From: Aspergillus flavus
Lineage: Eukaryota > Ascomycota > Eurotiomycetes > Eurotiales > Aspergillaceae
DNA: 64,000 bases
NCBI RefSeq assembly: GCF_009017415.1
Contig: NC_092403.1
Coordinates: 2,232,001-2,296,000, forward strand
Direction of reading: 5' to 3'
Positions 24,534 to 35,628 of the stretch are shown piece after piece. How positions within the stretch are numbered: the first letter of the stretch is position 1; every line of letters begins with the position of its first letter. The position numbers and the translations under genes were made by a program. Under the pieces are notes generated by a model. That model was not told where the DNA came from. It did not search any database and saw only the letters and a list, made by a program, of their open reading frames with translations.

Positions 24534-26395
24534 TCACTGTGAGATATAAATTCTACCCTCAAATGGTCGTAATGTTTCAGGCAATAGCTCCGCATAGTTG
24601 CTGACCAGCAGCTTCATTCCTTCTGTCGTCGTGGCCTGTGTAAATGGCTGGTTTTCTGCAGTGAAGTTCAATGCCACCAGTGCTTTCTTCTCATCCCTTG
24701 ACTTGAAAAAGCAGAAAGTCTGCTGATTATCAAAATCCACAACCTCAAAGGCCCCATGAATGAACAATTCTCGGTACTCCTTACGCAGCCGTAGAACGGA
24801 CCTCCAGAAGGATAGCACACTTTCCGGATCGTCCGCCTGCTTCTGCACATTGATTTCGGGGTACAAATCATGGGCGCGCATCCATGGCGTGCCCGTCGTA
24901 AAGCCGGCATGCGATGAGTCGTCCCACTGCATCGGCAGCCTGGCATGATCGCGTGCCAGAATCCGCAGTCCGTCCATAATGCGATCTTTACGTGTCGGAT
25001 CGACACCTGCGGCGACTTGTCGCTCTGCTTCTTGGTAGTATCCGCGACCCTCAATATCCTTGTACTCCTCGACTGACCAGTCGCGTGGGGCGTTGATCAT
25101 GCCGATCTCCTGGCCCTGGTAAAGAAATAATGTTCCCGTCATGGCCATCATCATCAGAGCTAGCATTTTGGCCGATCGCTCGCGGTGCTCAGGGGCATCT
25201 GACGCAAATCGAGACACTGAGCGACCATTATCGTGATTTTCGCAAAACGCCGTCGTCCACCCGTCGGTACCCTCAATGAAGGACTGCCACTTGGTCACGA
25301 TGGATTTCATCTCCGTCAGCTGCCACGGGTTGAAAATATACTTGTCCTCCAAGCTTTTGCCCATACCAATGTGGCCAATATCCAGATGAAACACCATGCT
25401 GAGCTGTTTAGCGGACGCACCGACATACTTCAAAACATGTTCTGGGTCAGGTGTATTAGCCAGTTCACCGATGGTTACCACGTCCCCGTAAGGCTGCAAA
25501 GCATCGTCATACATCTCTCGCAGGAATTCATGGATACGAGGTCCGTTGCACCACATCTGGATTGCCGGCTGGATATAGCTTTTGGGATCAGTAACCGGCG
25601 CATCTGGAAAGTCCGTGTGCTTGCTGTACTTGTTGACGGTATCGACGCGGAATCCATCAACCCCCTTGTCCAACCAGAAGCGGACTGCACTGTCATAAAT
25701 TGCCTTTCGTGTAGCCTCGTTGTCCCAGTTGAGATCAGGTTGCTCTTTGGCGTATAGATGGAGGTAATACTCCTGGGTATGTTCGTCCCATGTCCCTGGA
25801 AATTCGTTAGTTTGTGGTTTGTCTCTGAGCCTTGGGGAAAGAAATACGTACAAGTGCTACCGGCGAAATATCCGCGATAGTTAGTGGGGGGCAATCTATT
25901 GCCCTGTTCATCATACCGAGGCGGGCGCCAGAAGTACCAATCTCTCTTGTCGTTATCTTTGCTGCTGCGACTCTCTTGAAACCATTTATGCTGATCGCTA
26001 GTGTGGTTGATGACCAGGTCCAGGATCAATTTCATGCCCCGCTCATGACAGGCGTCTATAAGTCTCTCAACGTCTTCGACAGTACCATAAGCTGGCAATA
26101 CATTTTCATAATCGGACACATCATAGCCCATGTCATGCATAGGAGAATCATACATGGGGGATAGCCAGACAACATCCACGCCCAGTGAGTGCAGGTAAGG
26201 GACCTTGGAAATTAGTCCGGGGATATCCCCCCAACCGTCTCCATTGGAATCTTTAAATGAGGCGGGGTAGACCTATTCGGTGGGTGAACGTCTTTTTCGT
26301 CGACAAATGTTGAAGGTTATTACCTGGTATACGGTGGCTTCCTTCCACCAGTTATTTTCCCCAGAAGGGACTGTATGTACGGCATGGGGCGACAT
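24534..26395 (-). CDS. Alpha-glucosidase / maltase (GH13), maltose cluster
   Basis: Cleaves maltose and short alpha-1,4-glucosides to glucose, probably inside the cell since no signal peptide is visible. Minus-strand exons: 26395-26324, 26272-25852 and 25795-24534, giving about 584 residues, standard for fungal maltases. GH13 regions in order are: region [10 protein letters not shown], nucleophile aspartate in GFRVDTVN, acid/base glutamate in [10 protein letters not shown], and the transition-state-stabilising aspartate in [11 protein letters not shown]. The start is the ATG at 26395 ([10 protein letters not shown]); the frame is open upstream without another ATG. It diverges from a sugar permease starting at 26763, and a Zn2Cys6 regulator follows that permease. 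This matches the gene content of the malT/malP/malR cluster of Aspergillus oryzae, so co-regulation is likely. Confidence 0.95.
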
Positions 26396-26475
26396 GATGT
26401 CGATGTGAACCGGTGCGAAATGAATCTTGCTGCCGTCCAAGTCCTCTTTATAAGACACTCTACATATTGTTTGCT

Positions 26476-26533
26476 CCGACTAGCCTCCGGCTTGCTTCCG
26501 TACTGACTCCGTCTTGCCTCCGGCTAAGGCCCG
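26476..26533 (-). promoter_or_regulatory. Array of six CGG half-sites spaced 11 bp: five overlapping AmyR-type CGGN8CGG sites
   Basis: On the plus strand CCG occurs at 26476, 26487, 26498, 26509, 26520 and 26531, each exactly 11 bases after the last. On the minus strand this reads CGG-N8-CGG repeatedly, which matches the published AmyR consensus CGGN8(C/A)GG. The spacers are similar but not identical (consensus unit CCGnCTTGCCT), suggesting origin by tandem duplication of an 11-bp unit. The array lies about 80-140 bases upstream of the maltase ATG. Binding by AmyR itself is inferred, not shown. Confidence 0.78.
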
Positions 26534-26576
26534 GCATCTCCACCTCCCGCCAATCAGATACTCACTCTCGCGCTCT

Positions 26577-26590
26577 GTGGGGATCCCCAG
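26577..26590. promoter_or_regulatory. Palindromic CreA-like site
   Basis: GTGGGG at 26577-26582 and CCCCAG at 26585-26590 are two SYGGRG sites in inverted orientation around a GGGGATCCCC palindrome. A third copy, CCCCAG, is at 26612-26617. SYGGRG is the binding consensus of the carbon catabolite repressor CreA, and paired sites are the functional form in known Aspergillus promoters. Confidence 0.6.
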
Positions 26591-26762
26591 ATTCTCCATT
26601 TTTCGCATGTACCCCAGTTCTCCAGGGCTAGATTCTCGTCATATGATGAACTGCAGAGCATATAACTATCTACATCACCCATGTCCACAAGCTCTCCAAG
26701 CTTCTTCAATTTGCCGTCTAATGGAAAGCGTCTGAACATTGCTTTCGCACCCGACACCCACC

Positions 26763-28358
26763 ATGACTACCCCAGACGCCATTGAAGCCAACGATGGTGC
26801 CCAGCGAAAGTCCTCGCTGGTGCAAGGCAAACGTGCCGCTCAGCAAGAGCAGTCTATGACCCTATGGCAGGCGATTCATTTGTATCCCAAGGCCGTTGGG
26901 TGGTCGGTTCTACTTTCCTCGACCCTCATCATGGAAGGCTACGATCTAGCCCTACTGAGCTCCATGTATGCCTCACCGGCATTCAATCAGAAGTTCGGGA
27001 GGCAAGCCAGTGACGGTAAATGGACCGTCCCAGCGTCCTGGCAGTCGGCTCTATCCAACGGAGCCCGAGTTGGCGAGGTAATTGGTCTTTTGATCAATGG
27101 TCTCGTCTCAGAACGACTCGGCTACCGCTGGACCATGGTCTCTGCATTAACAGCCATGATCGGTGTGATCTTTCTGTTCTTCTTCGCTGTCAACGTCCAA
27201 ATGTTACTCGCAGCAGAGATCCTCGCCGGTATTCCATGGGGTGTGTTCCAGACTCTACCCGCAGCGTATGCGTCGGAGGTCTGTCCCGTGGTGCTGCGAC
27301 CATACCTAACCACCTTCATCAATATGTGCTGGGTCTTCGGCCAGTTCGTCGCCGTCGGTGTAAACCGTGGCTCAATCCAAAGAGACGACCAATGGGCCTG
27401 GCGTATCCCATTTGCAGTACAATGGGCATGGCCGCTCCCTATTCTAATAGGCTGCCTCTTCGCCCCAGAATCACCCTGGTGGCACGTCCGTCGCGGAAAT
27501 CTATCCGGTGCCAAACGTGCTCTGCTCCGACTAACCTCCAGCGACCCAGCCTTTGACCCCGATGCCACAATTGCCATGATTCAGCACACAAATGAACTCG
27601 AGATGTCTGCGACAAAGGGAACGCGATACAGAGATTGTTTCCAGGGCGTCAACCTACGGCGAACAGAAGTCGTTTGCGGTGTCTGGCTAGTCCAAACCCT
27701 CTGCGGCCAAAACCTCATGGGCTACTTCGCCTACTTCTGCGTACAAGCCGGCCTCCCCACCGTCCGCTCCTTCGACCTCTCCCTAGTCCAATACGCCCTC
27801 GGCGTCATAGGAACCCTAGGCTCCTGGTACCTAATGACGATAGCAGGCCGTCGAACCCTCCACCTCGCAGGCTTAACTAGTCTCTTTACCCTTCTTATAA
27901 TAACAGGGAGTCTTTCCTTTGCACCAGACTCCAACAGCGGCGCAAAATGGGCCATCGGCGTCATGCTTATCATATTCACTTTCTGCTACGACTTCACTAT
28001 TGGGCCCGTAACATACTGTCTCGTCTCGGAATTGTCATCAACAAGGCTCAAGGCCAAGACAATCGTCCTAGCAAGAGCAGGTTACAATATCAGCAACATC
28101 GTTGTCAACGTCTTGACAAACTATCAACTGAATGACACGGCCTGGGACTGGAGCTCAAGGAGTGCGTATTTCTGGGCCGGAACTTGTTTAGTCTGTCTGG
28201 TCTGGTCGTTCTTTAGAATGCCTGAACCTAAGGGCCGAACGTATGAGGAGCTAGATGTGCTTTTTGAGCAGAGGGTTTCTGCACGCAAATTTGCGGATAC
28301 GGTTGTGGACCCTTATGCAGATGCTGTTGAGGTTAGGGTTGATTCTGCTAAGGAGTAG
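26763..28358 (+). CDS. MFS maltose/alpha-glucoside permease (MalP-like)
   Basis: Proton-coupled sugar importer of the major facilitator sugar-porter family, at the plasma membrane. One uninterrupted exon encodes 531 residues. The start is the ATG at 26763 in a good context (CACCATG); the open frame upstream begins with a TTG only. About twelve transmembrane segments are visible. Signatures include LIMEGYDLALLSSMYASPAFNQKFG near the first helix (shortened here: EGYDLALLSS), ERLGYRWTM in the loop 2-3 position, PESPWWHVRRG before the central loop, and MPEPKGRTYEELDVLF at the end, matching the PETKGRT(Y/F)EE family motif. Fungal proteins with the EGYD start are maltose/alpha-glucoside permeases. 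It diverges from the maltase, fitting a maltose uptake role. Confidence 0.92.
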   Translation: MTTPDAIEANDGAQRKSSLVQGKRAAQQEQSMTLWQAIHLYPKAVGWSVLLSSTLIMEGYDLALLSSMYASPAFNQKFGRQASDGKWTVPASWQSALSNGARVGEVIGLLINGLVSERLGYRWTMVSALTAMIGVIFLFFFAVNVQMLLAAEILAGIPWGVFQTLPAAYASEVCPVVLRPYLTTFINMCWVFGQFVAVGVNRGSIQRDDQWAWRIPFAVQWAWPLPILIGCLFAPESPWWHVRRGNLSGAKRALLRLTSSDPAFDPDATIAMIQHTNELEMSATKGTRYRDCFQGVNLRRTEVVCGVWLVQTLCGQNLMGYFAYFCVQAGLPTVRSFDLSLVQYALGVIGTLGSWYLMTIAGRRTLHLAGLTSLFTLLIITGSLSFAPDSNSGAKWAIGVMLIIFTFCYDFTIGPVTYCLVSELSSTRLKAKTIVLARAGYNISNIVVNVLTNYQLNDTAWDWSSRSAYFWAGTCLVCLVWSFFRMPEPKGRTYEELDVLFEQRVSARKFADTVVDPYADAVEVRVDSAKE

Positions 28359-28761
28359 GGGTTTGCCATGTCGCTTTTGCTATGGACTTTGTAAATATTG
28401 AAGCTGAATACGACTTCCATTTGTATCGGTATCATGTGTGCAGTTGTAGTTGTTTTACGTGACGGATTGTTTGGATGCGGTTAGCTGTGTATACCTTTTA
28501 CTTCTGGTTTCCTTCCTAGGTAAATAATGTGAGTAATGGGGCCGTATACGACGACTAAAATGACTCACTAGCTTATATCAGTCTTTACTGCTTATCTTAC
28601 ATCTTCTCCATATCACGTTACCTAGACGCACTATATGAAACCCTAAAACCAAACCCAAACCTCCATCCAACCACGATTAAATTACCTCGGTTCAATAAAT
28701 CTCTTGGCACGACGACTCCATCCCTTCCGCTCCAGCCAGTTTAATCCAACCGATTCAAACC
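28359..28761. other. Spacer between permease and regulator genes
   Basis: About 400 bases holding the permease 3' UTR and the promoter of the downstream regulator. No additional gene is seen. Confidence 0.5.
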
Positions 28762-30389
28762 ATGCCGCGTGAAACCATCCCCCAAGCCTGCGACGCCTGT
28801 CGTCGTCGAAAAGTAAAATGCACATCGCACCGTCCATGTAGTCCCTGTCGATCAATGGCGCTGGTCTGCCGGTCAACCGGTTCTCGACGCAAGAAAGGGC
28901 GACAGGGTCGTTCAGCTAATGTATTGTATGAATTGAAGACAAATACAAACTCAGATGCAATTGACGAGAATCAATTGAGTGGTGTGACACCCGTCGAAAG
29001 CCCCAATGACATACCGCCAACGGGATATGTGAAGAGGTCTGGATTGTTGAATGACGGACTGGTGCAGAGCTGTGCTGCGTACTTCTATTCTCGGATGTTA
29101 GGGACGGTACCGATCTTGCATCCTGATAAATTCCAAGAACAGGTGGAGCGCATGGACGAATGTCCGCATGCGTATTGCCTTGTGGTGGCGTTTTGTGCCT
29201 TCGTCTTGACTCAGACGGGGTATCTTTCCTGTCATCAGGGTACGGGTCCGGATATGGGTCGCGCATTGTTAGACGAAGCGATGGCTGCTCGACGGCATTT
29301 GGATCCGTTTTCTGCGCCTATTCGGCTCGGTATTACCATCGCATTTCTTTTATATGGGTGCCATATTGGATGTGGGAACCAGCGTCAAGCTTATTACTTC
29401 CTGCGTGAGGCCACCACGTTTTATACGGCTGATATGTTGGACCAGTCTGGCGATGAAGACGAACCTTGTTTCTCAGGGAATCTGTTTTGGTTGTTGTTGA
29501 TATCTGAACGGTTAGCCCATAACCACACGGTTCATACCTATTGTCCAACATTTACTGATAGTAAGATAGTGCCCATGCAATCCGCCGGCGACGTCCAGTA
29601 ACACTGCAAATCACAAGCACCAGCCCCACCCTAGACACATCACCCATAGACCCCTTCTCCCTCGGCTTCAGCCATCTAGTCGACCTCTACCGACCCTTCG
29701 ACGAATCCTTCCTCGCAATCTGGAACGGTAGCCAACCAATCTGCACCCGGGAATCCCTCGTCCATCTAGAAGAGCATCTCCAACGCTCCGTCCCCGCAGA
29801 CCTCGACCTCCCAGATATTCTCCTGGCCGATCTCCGAGTCTCGCAGCAATGGCTCCGCACCATGATCTGGCAACTTGCCACAACGGCAGGCTTCCTGTCC
29901 AGCACGCCTACCCACCCAAGTCTCGACTTCCGGTATCCCTTACAAATCGCCCGGGACTTGTCTCTGGCCACCTGGAAGCTTTCTCGGGAGAGTATGGAAA
30001 CGCATGGGGTCGGGTTGATAGAGAAGATTTTTGAAGTGGCGTGTACGTTGACGGATGTTATGGCTTGTTTGTCCTCGACGGGGTTGAGATCTTCCGGGTT
30101 TGAGATGGGACCTCAGGATTATTTGAAGCATTTGTGTTCGTTGGTGCATTCGTTGCACGGTGGGAGAAAAAGGTTTTTGCCGTTGTTGATGGCCAAGGTG
30201 GAACATACTTTGCCGGCCATGGTGATGCCTATTAGTAGGCATCTTGGATTGGAGGACTTGGGGAGCTTTGATGAGGGGGAGAAGAAGGGGTTTGATGCTG
30301 TGGGTGATGTTGAGCGGGATTTGAATTGGGCGGAGATGAGTCGGATTGGAGATATGACGCCGGATATTTATGATACTTCGCTGTTATGA
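28762..30389 (+). CDS. Zn2Cys6 transcription factor of the maltose cluster (MalR/Mal63-type)
   Basis: Two exons, 28762-29510 and 29570-30389 (59-base intron, donor GTTAGC, acceptor ATAG), encode about 522 residues. The N-terminal binuclear zinc cluster reads C-x2-C-x6-C-x5-C-x2-C-x6-C (residues 10-36), followed by a basic linker RRKKGRQGRS that is typical of yeast-type MAL activators and sugar regulators. A middle homology region begins near residue 95 (YFYSRMLGTVPILHPDKF). Position beside maltase and permease genes supports control of maltose use. It differs in its zinc-cluster sequence from AmyR itself, so the CGG array upstream of the maltase might be read by this protein, by AmyR, or by both. 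Exon 2 starts C-rich and turns G/T-rich near its end. Confidence 0.88.
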
Positions 30390-32219
30390 AACTTTCAAGC
30401 CTAATAGCTGATTTGGCATGGAGTAATGCATGGAGTCCCCATGACAAGTTCTAGGGTCTGTTTCCGTTGGATTATACGTGGCCCACAAACCCCTTCATGG
30501 TAAATGAGGCGGACCATAACGCCCCAAAGTGTCCTTCATCTACCGGGTCAATAGTCACATGGCTGTAGCTCTTCAAAGACACCATGAGGGTGAAGGCCTG
30601 CAGTGTCTTCGCCTTTCCCGGTGTAGTAGTAGATATTCCCGACAACAAAGGGTTTCGACAGGCTGTCTAGCCTTATCCATGGTGCACAAAAAACTCTTCT
30701 GCAAGGTGGAGAGCCATAGATCTGCCATATAACTTCGCTTGTATTAAACCTTTGCATTGTTTCGCGATCGTCGTCAGTGCAAGTGATTCATCACTTTCGT
30801 CACCTCAAAATCGTATAATGGATTCAGAGACTATAGTCATGGACGGTGCTCGTAGAATTTGACCGGCCCATAAAACTCATCCCTTCTGGTCACCGTTTCC
30901 CTGATAATACCGTTCAGGTGAAGGCAGTGACACAAGGCTCGCTCATTAACTCCTCACATCAACTCTCGCTTGGTATCTTGGAAGATGCGCCGTGAACCAC
31001 CCTTCTAGGGGTAAACCCATGCACGGGTAAAGAAAGAATATAAGACCTACTGTCTGTCCCATCTAATCATCGATCCAGCTGCATACGGGCAAAGATGTCA
31101 AATTTAAAGAAATATTTCTCTGGCCATACATTACGGAAGAAAACATTTTAAACAGGGTACCATAAGGGTCTGCAGACTAGAAAGAAAAGGCAAAAAAAGT
31201 AGCAATCCGAAAAAAGAAAAAAGGGGAAAAAAAAGAAGAAATGGAACTTGAATGAAGATAAATAGAACAAAGAATATAGACTCACGTCATGTTTATAATA
31301 ACTTCAGAGTCTAGGAGCATCTTACGAATAACCATAGATAACATATTTAATCCAGGGATAAGATATGAGGTCTAGAGCCCAATTGACGATCTGTAAACCG
31401 TCTTCAAATTCACATTAGGCCTACAAGTAAATATAGAGGCGAGATTAGGAATATATGACAAGGATAAACAGTATCGCATGCCTATGGACCCGTTAATGTG
31501 GTAGTAATCGAGATAGCCACACTCAGATTGGCCTCGAGTGTGATGTATATTGACCAATGAGAAAGCAAGAAAGGTATCTCCTACATCTATCACATGGTGG
31601 CCTGTGGAATCGAAATGTTACATCGCGCTGCAAGGCCACGTAGCGGTGCAAGTGTTAGGGCTAAGGGACGCCCCGCAGACATCCCGCCCCTACTCCGTAT
31701 GGCCTGGCCACTTCTCGTCGGCTCATCAATTCCTCACCCTCTTCGGGCTTTCTCCGCTGGTGGTGGACCAAAACATCTGAACGGTCGGGGATGTGGACCT
31801 TAGGCGCACAGGTCATCGCCAAGTCTGCAACAGGGTGTTAGTCAATCTGACAATGGGTGTTGATCCCTCCGAGCGTCCCACCCAACTAGCCATGCTAACA
31901 TAATATTGCCACGAGGCTTATGTGGCTAGAAGCACAAATTTTAGGTAAAGGATGTATTTCTAGGCTTTCAATTGGTAGAACCTCGCACAGCAAAGCGTAC
32001 TTGGGCTATTTAGGGCCTCTCACTGCACTAGTAAAGCCCCAGGTGGGGTTATGCAAGGATGCGAAGGTATCACCTGTGCTATATAGGCACCTGCTAAGAG
32101 TGGGATAAGACTGGTGGCGTGGAAAGAATTGTGCTGCGCTTTCAAGGGTTGCGACCGAAAAGTCTCTCGCTCGATTTCTGTTTATCACCAGGCATTGGAT
32201 TCTTGCTATATTGTGTACA
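30390..32219. other. Intergenic, low-complexity purine run
   Basis: 1.8 kb without a supported gene. An A/G-rich run occupies about 31178-31245. A relatively G+C-rich block lies at 31620-31810 but has no conserved coding signal. I see nothing else definable. Confidence 0.5.
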
Positions 32220-33787
32220 ATGATTGACGCCGCGAGTGTTGTTATCCTGATTATCGGCTTGATTGTCGCTCGTCTTGTTACGAATAGGTTCCGTCTGTCT
32301 GGAATTCCTGGCCCCTCGCTGGCAGCCTACACTCGACTGTGGAAGCTGTACAATGCGTGGAAGGGCGACCACCATCACACGGAGATTGCCCTTCACCGGA
32401 AATATGGCTCTTTGGTACGCATCGGGCCTAGACATATCTCAGTGAGCGATCCTAAGGCCATCCCCATAATCTATGGCGTCAATAAAGGCTTTACCAAGGT
32501 AGGTGAATTCGCCAGTCCTTTTGATTAAGGAGTAACCCTTTCCAGACGGCTTTTTACCCAATTCAATCCATATCATGGGATAAGAAGCCTCAAATGAACC
32601 TCTTCTCCACGCGAGATGAGCTTTTCCATCGTGATCGGAAGCGCCCCATCGCCAGCGCGTACAGCATGACCTCTATCCTCGAAATGGAGCCTGCCGTCGA
32701 CTCATGCACCGAGCTTTTTCTGTCTCAGATCCGCAAGATGGTGGAAGAAAAGGCGCCAATTGACCTCGGAATGTGGCTGCAATACTACGCGTTCGACGTT
32801 GTGGGCGAACTGTCTTTTGCCCAGAAGTTAGGGTTCTTAGAGAAAGGCGAGGATGTAGACAACATGATTGAGGCAATCCGGGGAATGCTTACATATGCCA
32901 TGATATGCGGCCAGATCCCGGAGGCTCACAAAGTTCTTCTCGGGAACCCTCTCTTCCCCATTTTGCTCCCTCAAATGGAGACATGGAACCAGGTGGTCGT
33001 ATTCACCCTGAAGGCAATAAATCGGCGCGCCTCCTTGCAGCGCGATGGAGATCTAGGAAAGGACGAGATAGACGAAGCCATTGGCGGGAAGGATATGATG
33101 TCTCGGTGGCTGGCAATCCATAACGCTGACCCGACCCGGCTATCGACAAGAGACCTTATGGTCCACCTATCGGCAAATGTCTTCGCCGGATCCGATACAA
33201 CTGCAATCGCTCTTCGCTCAATTCTCTATCATCTCATCTGCCATCCGGACAAAATGGCAAAGGTGCGAGCAGAGATCGACACAGCAGACCAAGAGGGGAA
33301 ACTCAGTAATCCGATCTCCTACCAGGAATCAAACACCCATCTTCCGTACTTCGGTGCAGTCATGAAAGAGGCGATGCGGTTGCATCCATCTGTTGGAGGG
33401 AACCTCGAGCGTCATGTACCGCCACAAGGCGTCACTATTTGCGGTCATTATATCCCAGGCGGTACAAATGTTGGTATCAACCCCTGGGTTGTTCACCGAG
33501 ATCCGATTGTCTTTCCTCAGCCGGACTCCTTCATCCCCGAGCGATGGCTGGACAGCACTCCAGAGCAGCTGAAGGAAATGGAGAAAGCCTTTTTGAACTT
33601 CGGTGCAGGCTCGCGATCGTGTATCGGAAAGGCAATCTCCCTGATGGAGATGCGGAAGATTCTCCCTCAGCTACTGCGCGAGTTCGATATCCACTTGCAT
33701 CAGAACAAGTCATGGAAGACGAGAAATGTATGGTTTGTGCAGCAGGAGGAGTTCATATGCGACTTGACACCAAGGGTGCGTTCGTGA
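32220..33787 (+). CDS. Cytochrome P450 monooxygenase (pisatin-demethylase-like type)
   Basis: Membrane-anchored haem monooxygenase. Exons 32220-32498 and 32546-33787 (47-base intron) give about 506 residues. An N-terminal hydrophobic anchor (VVILIIGLIVARLV) is followed by the proline hinge SGIPGPSL. The I-helix oxygen-binding motif is FAGSDTTA, the K-helix ExxR is KEAMRLHP, the PERF region is IPERWLD, and the haem-cysteine loop is FGAGSRSCIGKAIS, so all essential elements are present. Sequence style (ALHRKYGSLVRIGPRHISVSD) matches fungal E-class group IV P450s often annotated as pisatin demethylase-like. It is followed on the same strand by a cyanamide hydratase-like gene and a glutathione S-transferase, suggesting detoxification. 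No synthase gene of secondary metabolism is near. Confidence 0.93.
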
Positions 33788-34374
33788 TAGGGTTTCGCAG
33801 GGCTTTAGCCTGAGCATGTCAAATTCGATTTATCTTCCGCTGATAGGCACCCTGTACATTGTTCTACATGAGGGTAAATGGTAATAGACATGCATCTAGG
33901 GCTGTCTAGGTTTCTAGCTTCACGTCCTGGCAGATAAATGTCATTATCTCCTCGATTGGACGTAGAGGTACCGTCAATAGTTAACCAACATAAATGACGT
34001 AAGCAGAGACCGGTGCATGAAATGCATAAATAGTGATGTCATCGCGGGATAGCAATGTTCCGTCCCGGATTATCTGTTTTGGGCAGTAAATTGGAGTGGG
34101 TCTAGAATGGTCCATAGATCTTCGTCCCATATCCATTTCTCATCCACATCAATGCTGTTGGCAAGCTATCATCAACACGGAAAAGATACTTTAGGCGCCG
34201 TTTCTGTGAGTCACATAAGTGCAATTTGTCAGCTGGAAAAGCATCAAGGACATATAAGGATGCGACATCGCCCCTGTTAATGGAGCCATTCATGAATCAG
34301 AGAGAATCTCATTGAGCATCGGCCCTCAACACACGCAGGACAATCTTCCCACAATCTCCGCAGAACTTTTCAAT
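33788..34374. other. Intergenic, nothing recognised
   Basis: About 590 bases containing the P450 3' region and the promoter of the HD-domain gene. No supported coding sequence. Confidence 0.5.
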
Positions 34375-35203
34375 ATGTCCTCAAATCCAGAAATTGAATA
34401 TGGTTTTACTCCGGTAATCTCTTCCGCAAGAGCCCTCCTGTCTGCGGCGAAGCCATCCACTCCAGCGCCTTTCATTTCTGTAGCCGATAATCCCATCCCC
34501 AAAACTGCCTTGGCGCAGCGCATCGATCTCTATGCGCGCAGCCAACTGCCTGAGCCCACATACAATCATTCTCTGCGGGTCTATCACTACGGCCTCGCGA
34601 TTAAGCGGCATGTGTTCCCTTCCTGGTCTTTCACGGATGAGACCTACTTTCTCTGCTGCTTGCTACATGACATCGGGTCCACAGAAGAGAATCTGAACAA
34701 GACGAAATTAAGTTTTGAGTTCTATGGGGGCTTTCTAGCGCTAGACGTCCTTCAGCATGGTACTGGGCCATTCGGAAACGCAGTTGCCCCTCGTGACCAG
34801 GCGGAGAGTGTCGCTGAAGCCATTATCCGGCACCAGGATCTGTGTGAAGAAGGCAAGATTACTGCAGTAGGTCAATTGCTGCAACTGGCCACTATATTTG
34901 GTAAGTCTTAACTCATAACAGTGTTGTCGCTTCCGTCCGGGTAACTTACACTTGACCTACACAGATAACACTGGTGCTTACGCCGACCTCGTCCATCCGT
35001 CGACCATTGACGAGGTGTCACGGCGTTACCCGCGTAAGCAATGGAGCACTTGTTTTGCTGCAACTATTCGCCGGGAGAATGAGCTTAAGCCGTGGGCGCA
35101 TACCACAACTTTGGGGGAGGAAGCCTTCCCGTCGAAGGTTCTCGGTAACTCCCTGATGGAACCATACGAGCAATCCGACAATCTGGAACCGTATATATAT
35201 TAG
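34375..35203 (+). CDS. Cyanamide hydratase-like HD-domain protein
   Basis: Family members hydrate cyanamide to urea, using a metal held by an HD-superfamily fold. Exons 34375-34900 and 34965-35203 give about 254 residues, close to the known fungal enzymes. Metal-ligand motifs are visible: NHSLRVYHYG (first histidine), CLLHDIGS (HD pair) and IIRHQD (third histidine). The C-terminal segment WSTCFAATIRRENELKPWAH is typical of the cyanamide hydratase and Ddi2/3 group. I chose the ATG at 34375; an open extension to 34312 starts at TTG. It stands between a P450 and a glutathione S-transferase on the same strand. The true substrate may be another nitrile- or cyanamide-like compound. Confidence 0.9.
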
Positions 35204-35628
35204 TGGAATCTCGGTGGATGGAAACAACGTGTTTGGCTAATTTTCTGGTATATGATAGGGAAAGGCAAAAACAACGATGCGAATTCCGTACAACTTTGAG
35301 ACGTGCCCTAGTATCAATCACTACAAACTGAGTATTCTGTATTTTTATTTTTTAAATATTATTTCTATAACACTGCCTATATGGACGATTCCTGTATAGA
35401 ATATTTCATATGACCTCGTATTTGCTGCACAATATACGACACTCGGACCTTTAAAGATTTCGTCATCGGCATGACTTCATGCATGATGCCCCGCACCCGG
35501 AGTTAAAGTCAGCCCCCGCTCTTGCTTACTACTAATAGTTACTTGACTTGATGAACCTCTCTCTTTCCCTCCGTCATTGAACCTCCCCATATCTCACTAG
35601 TTCTATCTTGTAACGAAAAGCAATCATA
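35204..35628. other. Spacer between HD-domain and GST genes
   Basis: About 425 bases with an A+T-rich stretch at 35335-35370 and a pyrimidine-rich run at 35555-35575 shortly before the next start codon. No gene. Confidence 0.5.

Larger units (their letters stand above)
26396..26762. promoter_or_regulatory. Bidirectional maltase/permease promoter
   Basis: The 367 bases separate the divergent maltase and permease start codons and must drive both. Visible elements are the 11-bp-period CGG array (26476-26533), a CCAAT box at 26550-26554, a CreA-like palindrome at 26577-26590 and a further CreA-like CCCCAG at 26612-26617. The arrangement suggests induction by a Zn2Cys6 activator and glucose repression of both genes from one shared regulatory block. 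Confidence 0.75.
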
